Below are positions 35,188 to 43,713 of a stretch of DNA of 64,000 nt, in pieces. Each line of letters opens with the position of its first letter. Within the stretch, counting starts at the first letter, position 1. The notes under the pieces are model-generated. The model made no database searches. It saw nothing but the letters and a program-made list of their open reading frames with translations, and had not been told where the DNA came from. The position numbers and the translations under genes are program-made. The stretch comes from Janthinobacterium sp. 61 (GTDB lineage Bacteria > Pseudomonadota > Gammaproteobacteria > Burkholderiales > Burkholderiaceae_D): NCBI RefSeq assembly GCF_002846335.1, contig NZ_PJMQ01000001.1:5766001-5830000 (forward strand). Reading direction: 5' to 3'.

Positions 35188-36092
35188 GCGGGGTGCGCGG
35201 CCGCAGGCTTGGGTGCGGGCGTTGAAGGGGGAGCAGAATGGGGCGTGATCACCACGGTGCAGGTGGTGCCGGCCACCAGGACCTGCTTCCTGTCTTGCTC
35301 GTCGATGTGGATGCGCACGGGCACGCGCTGCGCCAGGCGCACCCAGTTGAAAGTGGGATTGACGTCAGCCAGCAATTCGCGGCCCGTGGCGGCGTCGCGG
35401 TCGGTGATGCCGCGCGCGATGCTCTCGATGTGGCCATGCAGGGTGCCGCCGCTCATCAGATTCATTTCAGCCTTGTCGTCCTGCGCCAGCATGCCCAGCT
35501 TGGTTTCTTCGAAGTAGCCGACGACATAGTACGAGGCGCTGTCGATGACGGCCAGCTTGGCCGCGCCGACGGCGGCGAAATCGCCCTTGTGCACGTTCAG
35601 GTTGGTCACGTAGCCGCTGACGGGCGCGCGCACGGTGGTGCGTTCCAGGTTCAATTGGGCCAGCGCGCGGGCGGCCAGCGCGGCCTGTACTTGCGACGAG
35701 GCCGAACTGGCGGCAAAGGCGGCGCTTTCGCGGCTTTCCGTGGAGATGATGCTGGCGTCGAGATTGGCGCGGCGCTGCGCTTCCTTGCCGCGGCGGCCCT
35801 GCTCCGTCCTTTGCGTGGCCAGCACGGCGTCGGCCTGCGCCAGCGCGCTCGCATAGCGCTCCTTGTCGACGACGAAGAGGACGTCGCCTTTTTGCACCAC
35901 CTGGTTGTCGCGCACCAGCACGTCCGTGACAGTGCCGGCCACGTCGGCGCTGATGTTGACGATATCGGCCTTGATGCGCCCGTCGCGCGTCCATGGCGAT
36001 TCCATGTAGCGGTTCCAGACAGTCTTGCCTATCCAGAGGGCCGCAGCCAGGAGCAGCAGGGTGATGGCATAACGGGTCAGTTTGGCTACCAT
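35184..36092 (-). CDS. HlyD/AaeA-type periplasmic adaptor
   Basis: A 302-residue membrane-fusion protein that links an inner-membrane pump to an outer-membrane factor. A membrane anchor (residues about 7-25), the SPWTRDGRIKADIVNISADVAG lead-in, a split lipoyl domain (IVNISADVAGTV ... TTVRAPVSGYVTNLNV), an alpha-helical hairpin rich in Ala and Gln between them and a beta-barrel part are in AaeA order. The tail is Pro/Ala rich. It works with the FUSC protein and DUF1656 protein encoded just upstream. Confidence 0.93.
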   Translation of the reverse strand: MVAKLTRYAITLLLLAAALWIGKTVWNRYMESPWTRDGRIKADIVNISADVAGTVTDVLVRDNQVVQKGDVLFVVDKERYASALAQADAVLATQRTEQGRRGKEAQRRANLDASIISTESRESAAFAASSASSQVQAALAARALAQLNLERTTVRAPVSGYVTNLNVHKGDFAAVGAAKLAVIDSASYYVVGYFEETKLGMLAQDDKAEMNLMSGGTLHGHIESIARGITDRDAATGRELLADVNPTFNWVRLAQRVPVRIHIDEQDRKQVLVAGTTCTVVITPHSAPPSTPAPKPAAAHPA

Positions 36093-36140
36093 GTCGGCAT
36101 CCTTTCCTTGATCAGATTGAACATTTTTTTTATTTGAACG

Positions 36141-36341
36141 TTATTGGTACAGCGATAAAGCCAGCGCGCCGAAGATGGCGATGAAGATGCACAGCCGCGC
36201 CAGCGAGGGATGCCACACCATGCGGTAAACGCCCAGCCAGCCCAGCACGCGGTCGAGCAGGGTTTGCAGGCCGATGCTGAGGATGAACAGGGGTAGCAGG
36301 GTAGGAATCAGAATTCCGAACAGGGCGAATTCACGCGGCAT
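36141..36341 (-). CDS. DUF1656 small membrane protein (AaeX-like)
   Basis: A 66-residue protein with two membrane helices (about residues 8-25 and 48-65) and the family start MPREFALFGI. GGAG precedes the ATG at 36341. Members sit between FUSC pump and HlyD adaptor genes in aae-type operons; the role is unknown. It overlaps the end of the FUSC gene by 11 bases. Confidence 0.88.
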   Translation of the reverse strand: MPREFALFGILIPTLLPLFILSIGLQTLLDRVLGWLGVYRMVWHPSLARLCIFIAIFGALALSLYQ

Positions 36342-38478
36342 GATGGTCTCCGGCGCCAGGCGCCACGTTGTCGAGTAATGAGGTGTAGATCGAATGCAGG
36401 TCGACCAGCGCCGTCTGCAGGCGCACGCCCCGTTCCGGTGCCGTGCCACTGGCAGCCTGGGCCGCCCGCACCACGGCGCCCGCCTGCAGGGTGGCGGCCA
36501 GCGCCCCCTGCAGTTGCGCTTCGCCGCGCGTGCGCAGCCAGGCGGCGATGCTGTCCACGCAGCGCTGCAGGGCGTCGCGCGCGGCGCTGTTGCCGGAGGA
36601 ACTGGCGATCAGTTCGCGCAGATCGATCACCGAGTGGCCGATTTCCAGCAAGGTCAGGGCCTGGCGCACGACGGCGCGCGTGGCGACACCCGGCGCCGGG
36701 CCGGCCGCCGCGTTGAGCTGGCTGAGCAGGTCGCGCACGCGGTTGTCGAAACGGTGTTTCACGCGGCGCGCTGGCGCTGTGCACGCATGCAGGGCTTCAC
36801 GCCACAGGGCCGGGCCGATATGGTCCTTGTGGCCCATGGTGTGCTCGGGCAGCAGCACGGCAAACACGAGGGCAGCCAGCATCAGGCCGACGATCAGCGC
36901 CATGCCCGTATTGAGAAAAGCGGCGCCATCGACATGCATCACGTTGGTCGGCGCCATCTGTGTGATAAAGGTCGACACGCCCAGGCCCACGCCCAGCTTG
37001 GCGGGATTCGTCATCAAATACAGGCCCACGGCCAGGAAGGGCGCAAAACTGAGCACCAGCATGGGGAAGCCGTCACCGTGCACCAGCACGAAGTACACGC
37101 ACACGAGCGACAGCGGCATGGCGATCAGAAAGCCCGCCAGCACTTGCCGGATCATCATGATGGGGCGCGGCGAGGACGAGGCCAGCGCGCAGAACACGGC
37201 CGCCATCAACATCGCCGTGCTGGCATGGGGCCAGGCCAGGAAATAGGCGCCCAGGGCCAAGAGGGCCAGGCTGATGGCCGCACGCGCACCGCTGGCGATC
37301 ACCAGCGCGGGCGGCGTCTTTGGCGCATACGCCTGCGGCGTGCTGATGGCCAAGGGCGTGTCATGCGCCAGGCTGAAATAGACTTCGTGAAAGCGGCTCA
37401 TATCGCGCGCGAAGCGTTCCAGCAGTTCGCACATGGTGTCGAAATCGATGCGCTGCGCATGGTTGATGTGCGCACTGTCAATCTCCGCGCGCGCCAGCGC
37501 CAGCGCCGCTTGCAGATGCCGCTGCATGGTGTCGAGCGAGTCTTGCGAAGGCGTGGCTTGCAGCGCTTCGGCGACGATGGCGTACAGGGGTGCGCAGGCT
37601 TGCATCACTTGTGTCTCGCCATCGCGCTGCAGGCGGTCGAACAGGCGGTGGAAAGTATAGAAGGTAGTCAGCGCCGTCATGAAGGTGGCGTTAAAGGCGT
37701 GCAGCTTGCGGTTTTGCGCGCGCACGTGGCTCACCTTGCTGGTGACTTCGAACAGGGCGGCCGAGCGGCCCAGTTCCAGCGCCGCCACGTCGGCGGCAAA
37801 TTGCAAATGCGTCAGTTCCACTTGCGCCGGCGTGAGTTTTTGCTGCAGCACGTCCTGGCAGAAAGTGAGGAATTTGCCGTAGCGCGCCTGCACCGTGCGC
37901 ATCACTTGCGTGCCTTGGTGACGCGGCAGCAGCACGCTGGAGACGGCGGCCGAGCAGATGATGCCCAGGCCGACTTCGGCCACGCGCGTGACGGCCAGCG
38001 CGAACGCCTGCATCGGCTGCTCGATGGCGGGCAAGACGATCATGCAAGCCGTGTAGCCGGCCAGCACATACACATACGACTGGGCGTTGCGGTGCAGGGC
38101 CGAGCCGCTCGTGCACAGGCCCACCCACAGGGCCAGGCCGGCGAACAGCAGCACCGGCTGCTGCGGGAACAGGCCGATCAGGGCCAGCGCGGCCGTGCAT
38201 CCCAGCAGGGTGCCACACAAACGGTAAAAGCTTTTTTCCAGCACCATGCCGCTGCTGGGCAGGGCCAGGATGATGGTGGTGGTCATGGCCGTGCTGGGGG
38301 AATCGAGTCCCAGGCGGTAGGCCAGCCACAGGGCGCAGAACGCGGCGATCAGGGTCTTGCCGACGTAGATCCAGCGTTCGCCTTCCGTCTTGCGCCAGTC
38401 CTGCAGCGCCAGCGCCAGCCAGTGGGCCGCCCGGGTCAGGGGGCCTTGCGTGAATGTTGTTGCTGTGGCTGGCGTCAT
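36331..38478 (-). CDS. FUSC family (AaeB-like) inner-membrane efflux pump
   Basis: A 715-residue transporter with two halves of about five to six membrane helices (near residues 35-180 and 385-530), each followed by a cytoplasmic domain. The duplicated pattern with GLDSPSTAMTTTIILALPSSGMVLEKSFYR in the first half and ASTAMLMAAVFCALASSSPRPI in the second matches the aromatic-acid exporter AaeB/FUSC family. Together with NodT, DUF1656 and HlyD proteins it should form a tripartite exporter for small aromatic or toxic compounds. Confidence 0.93.
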   Translation of the reverse strand: MTPATATTFTQGPLTRAAHWLALALQDWRKTEGERWIYVGKTLIAAFCALWLAYRLGLDSPSTAMTTTIILALPSSGMVLEKSFYRLCGTLLGCTAALALIGLFPQQPVLLFAGLALWVGLCTSGSALHRNAQSYVYVLAGYTACMIVLPAIEQPMQAFALAVTRVAEVGLGIICSAAVSSVLLPRHQGTQVMRTVQARYGKFLTFCQDVLQQKLTPAQVELTHLQFAADVAALELGRSAALFEVTSKVSHVRAQNRKLHAFNATFMTALTTFYTFHRLFDRLQRDGETQVMQACAPLYAIVAEALQATPSQDSLDTMQRHLQAALALARAEIDSAHINHAQRIDFDTMCELLERFARDMSRFHEVYFSLAHDTPLAISTPQAYAPKTPPALVIASGARAAISLALLALGAYFLAWPHASTAMLMAAVFCALASSSPRPIMMIRQVLAGFLIAMPLSLVCVYFVLVHGDGFPMLVLSFAPFLAVGLYLMTNPAKLGVGLGVSTFITQMAPTNVMHVDGAAFLNTGMALIVGLMLAALVFAVLLPEHTMGHKDHIGPALWREALHACTAPARRVKHRFDNRVRDLLSQLNAAAGPAPGVATRAVVRQALTLLEIGHSVIDLRELIASSSGNSAARDALQRCVDSIAAWLRTRGEAQLQGALAATLQAGAVVRAAQAASGTAPERGVRLQTALVDLHSIYTSLLDNVAPGAGDHHAA

Positions 38479-38488
38479 CGATAGGCTA

Positions 38489-38995
38489 TCAGTTCTGGTT
38501 GTTGAGATTGTTCAGGTTGCGCAACTGGCGCATGTACAGCTTGTCGAGCACTTGCAGCTCTTCGTCCGTGAACCCTTCGTACAGGGCCGAGGTTTCCTGG
38601 TACACGTCGGGCAGCGCCGTTTCGATCAGCGTGCGGCCCTTGTCGGTCAGCGAAATCATCACCGAGCGGCGGTCGCCGGGGCGCGTGCCGCGGTGGATCA
38701 GGCCGCGCGTTTCCAGGTCGTTGCACACGCGTGTCAGGTTGGCCGGTTTTTCATGGCACGCCATGCCCAGGGTGCAGGCGTTCGACGTTTCGTCGTCCGT
38801 GCCGTACAGTACGGCGAGCACCATGTAGCTGGCATCGACCAGGTCGTGCTTTTTCAGCGCGGCATTGGTCAAGTCCTTCATGCCTTTTTGAATGTGGTAC
38901 GTCATGCGCAACAGGCGCATCAGTTCCATGGGGAAGCCTGGCATGCGCGTGCGGATGTTTTGCAGCCGCTTGGAGGTGGCGTCAAAAGCGGTCAT
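38489..38995 (-). CDS. MarR family transcriptional regulator
   Basis: A winged-helix repressor-type protein of 168 residues from the ATG at 38995, chosen for its AAGGA seven bases upstream; 39010 and 39052 are in-frame alternatives. The MarR core ACHEKPANLTRVCNDLETRGLIHRGTRPGDRRSVMISLTDKG holds the recognition helix and the wing with the conserved DRR. Located between the NodT and FUSC genes with 10 bases to FUSC, so it most likely controls this efflux operon in response to an exported phenolic compound. Confidence 0.9.
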   Translation of the reverse strand: MTAFDATSKRLQNIRTRMPGFPMELMRLLRMTYHIQKGMKDLTNAALKKHDLVDASYMVLAVLYGTDDETSNACTLGMACHEKPANLTRVCNDLETRGLIHRGTRPGDRRSVMISLTDKGRTLIETALPDVYQETSALYEGFTDEELQVLDKLYMRQLRNLNNLNNQN

Positions 38996-39068
38996 GTCAT
39001 ATTCCTTCATGTGTGAATAAAGCTCCGATTGTATCTTGTTGAGCCATGGCAATGCCAGGATTGCAAGC

Positions 39069-40481
39069 TTAGATCCCGCCTCCTAATGCATTCATCAAGG
39101 AAACGTACAGGTCCAGCTCGCGCGCTCCATTTTGCGCCTGCTGCTGCTCTTCCGCCAGCAGGGCCACTTGCGTGTTGAGCATGTTGATGGCGTCGCTCAT
39201 GCCGGCCTTGTAGGCTTTTTCCGCCAGGTCGCGCGCGCGCTGTGCCGTGGCCAGCGCCTGCACCGTCAGCTGGTGCTGTTTTTCCAGCGATTGTGCTTTG
39301 GTGACGGCATTCGCCACCTCCGACATGGCGTTGATGACGGTGGCGTTGTACTGCTCCACGGCACCGTCGTACACGGCCGTCTGGCTGCCCAGCTGGGCGC
39401 GCAGGCGGCCGCCGGCAAAGATGGGCAGGCTCAGCGCGGGCGAGATGCCACGGATGTCCGAGTTGGCGTCAAGAAAATGGCTGAAGCCGAAGGCCTGGAA
39501 GCCGGCAAAAGCCACCAGGTTGACGTTCGGGTAAAACTCGGCCTTGGCCGCATCGATGCGCTGCGCCGCCGCTTCCACCCGCCAGCGCTGGGCGGCGATG
39601 TCGGGCCGGCGACCGATCAGGTCGGCCGGCAGGGCGGCGGGGATGGCCAGCGGCTGGTCCAGGCGCAGCACGGGGCGCGTGAGCGCCGCGCCGGCTGCCG
39701 GCCCCTTGCCCGCCAGGGCCGCCAGCTGGTTGCGCAGCAGGGCCAGCGACTCGGCTGACTGCTCCAGCTGGCGGCGACCTGCGGGCAGAGTAGTTTCGAT
39801 TTGCGCCACGTCAATATCGGTGCCGATGCCGGCCGCCTTGCGCTGGCGCGTGATGTCGAGGATGCGGGCGCGCTGCGCCAGGCTGCGTTCGATCACGTCC
39901 TGCAGCTGGAATTCATACGATAGCTGGATATAGGTGCGCACCAGCGCCGTTTCCAGGGCCAGGCGGGCCATCTGCGATTCGGCCGAGGCCATCTGCACGT
40001 CGCCCAGGGCGGCGGACAGGGCGGCGCGGTTGCGTCCCCACAAGTCCAGATCGTACGAAGCCGTGACGGTGGCCTGGTTGCGCCAGGCGTAATTGCCGGC
40101 CAGGGGCGCCGGCGTGCTGCCGTGCTGTGAATACAGTTCGCGGTTGATGGAGACATTCGCGTCCGCCTGCGGGCGGGTCTTGTCCTCGGCCGCGCCAGCC
40201 AGCGCCTCGGCCTGGCGCACGCGCGCCTGGGCGCCACGCAGGGTGGGGCTGTCGGCCAGCGCTTGCTCCATCAAACGGTTCAATTGGGGGTCATGCAAAT
40301 CTTGCCACCATTGTGCGCGCGGCCACTGTATGGCGGCGCTGGCGGCGGCATCCATGGCCTTGCTGGCCGCCAGCTTGTTGGCGTCGAGCATGGCCGATTG
40401 CGGCGCGATTTGGCCCATGTCGGCGCAAGCGCTCAAGGCAAGGATCAGGCTGGCGGCAAGCAAACAGCGGTGCAGGGACAT
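39069..40481 (-). CDS. NodT family outer-membrane efflux lipoprotein
   Basis: A 470-residue TolC-like channel. A lipoprotein signal peptide ends at LSAC with Cys19; the mature protein has the two tandem outer-membrane-efflux repeats with long helices, e.g. LARQAL-like LRGAQARVRQAEALAGA and ADLIGRRPDIAAQRWRVEAA, and SYDLDLWGRNRAALSAA. First gene of the efflux operon followed by marR, FUSC, DUF1656, HlyD and LysR genes. Confidence 0.94.
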   Translation of the reverse strand: MSLHRCLLAASLILALSACADMGQIAPQSAMLDANKLAASKAMDAAASAAIQWPRAQWWQDLHDPQLNRLMEQALADSPTLRGAQARVRQAEALAGAAEDKTRPQADANVSINRELYSQHGSTPAPLAGNYAWRNQATVTASYDLDLWGRNRAALSAALGDVQMASAESQMARLALETALVRTYIQLSYEFQLQDVIERSLAQRARILDITRQRKAAGIGTDIDVAQIETTLPAGRRQLEQSAESLALLRNQLAALAGKGPAAGAALTRPVLRLDQPLAIPAALPADLIGRRPDIAAQRWRVEAAAQRIDAAKAEFYPNVNLVAFAGFQAFGFSHFLDANSDIRGISPALSLPIFAGGRLRAQLGSQTAVYDGAVEQYNATVINAMSEVANAVTKAQSLEKQHQLTVQALATAQRARDLAEKAYKAGMSDAINMLNTQVALLAEEQQQAQNGARELDLYVSLMNALGGGI

Positions 40482-40607
40482 GCAGTGACTCCGGGAGGCG
40501 ATAGTGTTGGGGGTGCTGCTGACAGCTCGCCGCGGTGAGCGTCGGGAGTGGCCCGAGTGCTGCGCCGCAACTGAGTTGTTACTGACTGAAACCGGCTGAC
40601 TGGTTTC

Positions 40608-40922
40608 TTATTGCACGACGTGCTTGGTGGTTTGCGCGACATCAAAATCCGCTTCCGTTTGCGGGATCAGGCCAGCCTTGCGGGCGGCGTAGAACTCGGC
40701 CATGACTTGCTCGCGCGTCACCTTGCTGGTGGCGGTGGCCGGCGTTTTCGGATAGTCGACTTCGCTGGTGGCGATTTCGCCGGCGTTGCGGGCACGGATG
40801 TATTCGGCCGTGACTTGCTCGCGGCTCAGCTGCTGGCTGGTGGCCGGCGCCGTGCTTTGTGCGAAAGCCGAGGTAGCGGTGGTGATGGCAAACAATGCTG
40901 CGATAAGTGATTTGGCTTGCAT
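40608..40922 (-). CDS. DUF4148 exported protein
   Basis: A 104-residue protein with a signal peptide (SLIAALFAITTATSAFAQ) and a duplicated segment, SREQVTAEYIRARNAGEI and TREQVMAEFYAARKAGLIP, the DUF4148 pattern common in Burkholderiales. The start at 40922 has GGAG upstream. Function is unknown; members are small periplasmic proteins often in several copies per genome. Confidence 0.88.
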   Translation of the reverse strand: MQAKSLIAALFAITTATSAFAQSTAPATSQQLSREQVTAEYIRARNAGEIATSEVDYPKTPATATSKVTREQVMAEFYAARKAGLIPQTEADFDVAQTTKHVVQ

Positions 40923-41210
40923 GATAAAACTCCAATATGTGCATGATGGCTGGGTGGATGGGCCGGCTCGCCACGTACCGGTCGGTTCGGCGGCAAGGCG
41001 CTGGTAGGCGCCTTGCCGCCGATGAAGCAGTTTCTGGATGAGAAGGTGCTTACTTGAATTAACTATAGCAATGAATAGTACATTTGTGAAGTACTTTTTG
41101 AAGATATTTGTGCGCCGCCGCATTTCCCCCCCGTGGAGAATGCCGTGCAGGCGTGCGCCGCTGGCTGGGCGAGGGGAGTAAGCTGGTTTTTTTATCAAGA
41201 GGAGTCAGCC

Positions 41211-41537
41211 ATGAGCGGCAGCACACTCGATCCGGACAATTTGCCCGTCATGCCCGACCGTGTCCTGGGCAGCGGCCATGGCAAGGGCACGCTGGGGCCC
41301 AGCGACAGTTCTGACAGCGGCAGCGACATGCAGGGCGTGCCCGGCCAGGATGCAGAAGAGCTCGATAACGACAGCGATGCTGCCGGCACTGGCGATCGGG
41401 CCGGCGTGGAGCCCCACAACGGGGCACCCGATGGCGGCGACATCGACGTCGATCATGTGGAGCGCATGGTGCCCGTGCCGCCGGCAGAGGAGGAGGGCAG
41501 ACCGCGCACGCCGCAGGTGCCGGCGCCGCGTCCCTGA
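41211..41537 (+). CDS. Acidic low-complexity protein with DSSDSGSD motif
   Basis: A 108-residue protein from the ATG at 41211, preceded by AAGAGGAG. It has no membrane segment; it is rich in Asp, Gly and Ser, with PVMPDRVLGSGHGKGTLGPS, DSSDSGSDMQGVPGQD and a later GTGDRAGVEP / DGGDIDVDHVERMV region. Probably disordered. I recall similar short proteins in Burkholderiales and Pseudomonas as hypothetical; no function is assigned. Confidence 0.65.
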   Translation: MSGSTLDPDNLPVMPDRVLGSGHGKGTLGPSDSSDSGSDMQGVPGQDAEELDNDSDAAGTGDRAGVEPHNGAPDGGDIDVDHVERMVPVPPAEEEGRPRTPQVPAPRP

Positions 41538-41665
41538 TCCGGGCGGCCGACTGAGAATAGCCGCCACGAATTACTGTCCCTCCTTCGCCTTCAGCGTAAA
41601 ATGAGGTTAAGGCGGCGTGCGCGCCGCCATGGCCAGCCGGCCGGCACAGGATAGGATGTCAGAGG

Positions 41666-41983
41666 ATGCAAACGCAGATGTCGGAAGAAAAAGAAAAAGA
41701 CTTGATGTTGATGTACCGCGAGACGCGGCCACGCGAGTTTTTTGGCGAAAAAAGTAACACCAATCACCTGGCCTGGAGTTTGCTGGTGGTGTTGCTGGCG
41801 CTGGCGTTCTGGCTGGTCGTGGCCCTGGCGGCGGCGGAAAACCAGCGCTATGCCCTGGCAACGAAGGCTTGCCAGGATCGCGTGTTCCCCGCAGAGATCG
41901 ACACGTCTTGCCTGAAGCAAGTCAAGTCGCGCGATCACTGGTGGCAGCATGTGGGCCATGCGCTGGTGCGCATGGGCGCCTGA
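41666..41983 (+). CDS. Small single-pass membrane protein with two cysteines (paralogue of 32396-32620)
   Basis: A 105-residue protein with a charged N-terminal head of about 33 residues, a membrane helix at about 34-57 and a C-terminal part with AENQRYALATKAC, Cys69 and Cys82 thirteen residues apart, and HWWQH at 91-95. The C-terminal half is clearly homologous to the protein after dsbA; the N-terminal head is an addition. The start could also be at 41678 (MSEEKEKDL). Unknown family. Confidence 0.7.
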   Translation: MQTQMSEEKEKDLMLMYRETRPREFFGEKSNTNHLAWSLLVVLLALAFWLVVALAAAENQRYALATKACQDRVFPAEIDTSCLKQVKSRDHWWQHVGHALVRMGA

Positions 41984-42061
41984 GCCGGGCGCGATCCGGC
42001 GGAACTTGGCCGCCGCGCGAGGGCGATGATACGTCGATGGAGCGATGAGGCGGGAGGCGCC

Positions 42062-42550
42062 ATGCCACGCGATCATTCGCGCGAGCAGCCGCAATGGCTG
42101 CTGGCGCGCTACAGTGCCTTGACGGCGCGCCAGTTGCTGTGCGCCTATGGCTTGCTATGCCTGTTTTCCCTGACGATTGCCGCCGCCTTTGCGCTGCGCG
42201 GCCTCTGGACCATTCCCGCCTTTTCGTTCGCCGAACTGGGCCTGGTGGCCATCGCCCTGCTGCATTACCTGCGCCATGCGCGCGACTATGAGCATATCGC
42301 CCTGCGCGACGGCGAGCTGATCGTCGAACAGGTCAGCGCCGGCCACTGCCGGCGCCACCACTTTTCGCCGTGGTGCACGCGCATCGCCGTGCCGCAAGGG
42401 CCGCGCCAATTGATACACATCAACGATATGCGTGATGCTACACGGCATGTGGCGGTGGGCGTCTTCGCCACGCCTGAACGGCGCCGGCAGGTGGCGCAGG
42501 AGCTGCTGGCCCTGCTGCCACCGCCAATGTCGCCGCCAGCGCCGCCGTGA
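42062..42550 (+). CDS. DUF2244-like membrane protein
   Basis: A 162-residue protein from the ATG at 42062, which has GGGAGG upstream; an in-frame ATG at 42026 is a weaker start. Two membrane helices (about residues 25-47 and 52-72) are followed by a soluble part with YEHIALRDGELIVEQVSAGHCRRHHFSP, the DUF2244 pattern. In alphaproteobacteria the family sits near cytochrome oxidase genes; here no such neighbours exist and the role is unknown. Confidence 0.75.
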   Translation: MPRDHSREQPQWLLARYSALTARQLLCAYGLLCLFSLTIAAAFALRGLWTIPAFSFAELGLVAIALLHYLRHARDYEHIALRDGELIVEQVSAGHCRRHHFSPWCTRIAVPQGPRQLIHINDMRDATRHVAVGVFATPERRRQVAQELLALLPPPMSPPAPP

Positions 42551-42555
42551 CTGCG

Positions 42556-43596
42556 TTACACGGCCCGCGACGGGCCTTCCCACAGGTTGATATGGCCTTC
42601 GCGCGCCTGCACGTCGATGGCGGCGAGCTCGTCGGCCGTGAACGTCAGTTGCTGCAGCGCTGCCACGTTTTCGCGGATTTGCGCGCTGCTGCTCGCGCCG
42701 ATCAGGGTCGAGGTGACTCTTGGGTCGCGCAGCACCCAGGCCAGCGCCATCTGCGCCAGCGTTTGCCCCCGCTGGGCGGCGATCTGGTTCAGCGCGCGCA
42801 CGCGGGCCAGGTTTTCCGCGCTCAGGTGCTTTTGCAGCAGCGAGCCGCCGCCGGGGCGGTTGACGCGCGCATCTTGCGGCACGCCATCGAGGTACTTGTC
42901 GCTGAGCAAGCCCTGCGCCAGTGCCGTGAACGTAATGCAGCCCATGCCTTGCTCTTGCAGGGTATCGAGCAAGCCGTCTTCCTCGATCCAGCGGTTGAGC
43001 ATATTGTAGGCCGGCTGGTGGATCAAGCATGGCACTTTCCACTCTTTCAGCAGGGCGGCCGCCTCGGCCGTCTTTTGCGGCGAATACGACGACAGGCCCA
43101 CGTACAGCGCCTTGCCCTGCTGCACGGCGGTGGCCAGCGCGCCCATGGTTTCTTCCAGCGGGGTGTCGGCGTCGTAGCGGTGCGAATAAAAGATGTCGAC
43201 GTAGTCCAGGCCCAGGCGCTGCAAACTTTGGTCCAGGCTGGCCAGCACGTATTTGCGCGAACCGCCACCCTGGCCGTACGGACCGGGCCACATGTCCCAG
43301 CCCGCCTTGGTGGAAATGATCAGTTCATCGCGGTAGGGCAGAAAATCATCGCGCAGCAGCTTGCCGAAATTGCTTTCCGCGCTGCCATATGGCGGGCCGT
43401 AGTTGTTGGCCAGGTCGAAATGTGTGATGCCCAGGTCGAAAGCCGTGCGCAGCATGTCGCGCTGCGAGGCCAGATTGTTGCTATCGCCAAAGTTGTGCCA
43501 CAGTCCCAGGGACAGCAGCGGCAGTTTCAGCCCGCTGCGCCCGCAGGTGCGGTATGGCATGCTGTCGTAGCGGTTCTCGGCGGCGTGGTAGGTCAT
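42556..43596 (-). CDS. yghZ: Aldo/keto reductase, YghZ (L-glyceraldehyde 3-phosphate reductase) type
   Basis: A 346-residue NADPH-dependent aldo/keto reductase of the AKR14 type. Asp61 and Tyr66 of the catalytic tetrad lie in FDLANNYGPPYGSAE, the lysine in ISTKAGWDMWPG, and YSHRYD carries the His. The E. coli homologue reduces L-glyceraldehyde 3-phosphate and methylglyoxal. The start at 43596 has AGGAG upstream; the longer frame is not needed. Stop lies five bases from the convergent DUF2244 gene. Confidence 0.92.
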   Translation of the reverse strand: MTYHAAENRYDSMPYRTCGRSGLKLPLLSLGLWHNFGDSNNLASQRDMLRTAFDLGITHFDLANNYGPPYGSAESNFGKLLRDDFLPYRDELIISTKAGWDMWPGPYGQGGGSRKYVLASLDQSLQRLGLDYVDIFYSHRYDADTPLEETMGALATAVQQGKALYVGLSSYSPQKTAEAAALLKEWKVPCLIHQPAYNMLNRWIEEDGLLDTLQEQGMGCITFTALAQGLLSDKYLDGVPQDARVNRPGGGSLLQKHLSAENLARVRALNQIAAQRGQTLAQMALAWVLRDPRVTSTLIGASSSAQIRENVAALQQLTFTADELAAIDVQAREGHINLWEGPSRAV

Positions 43597-43713
43597 GGCA
43601 TCTCCTGGTTGAATGAAGCGCTTATTTTCGCGCAAAATCAAGGTGTGCGTGCGCCTTGTACGCGACCGGGCACGCCTTACAATGGGCGTTGAGGAATCTT
43701 GCAAGGAGCGGTC

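Noticed and set aside
36394..38484. Plus-strand open frame of 696 codons over the FUSC gene
   Set aside because: Antisense shadow; low-complexity His/Gln/Arg content and no motif.
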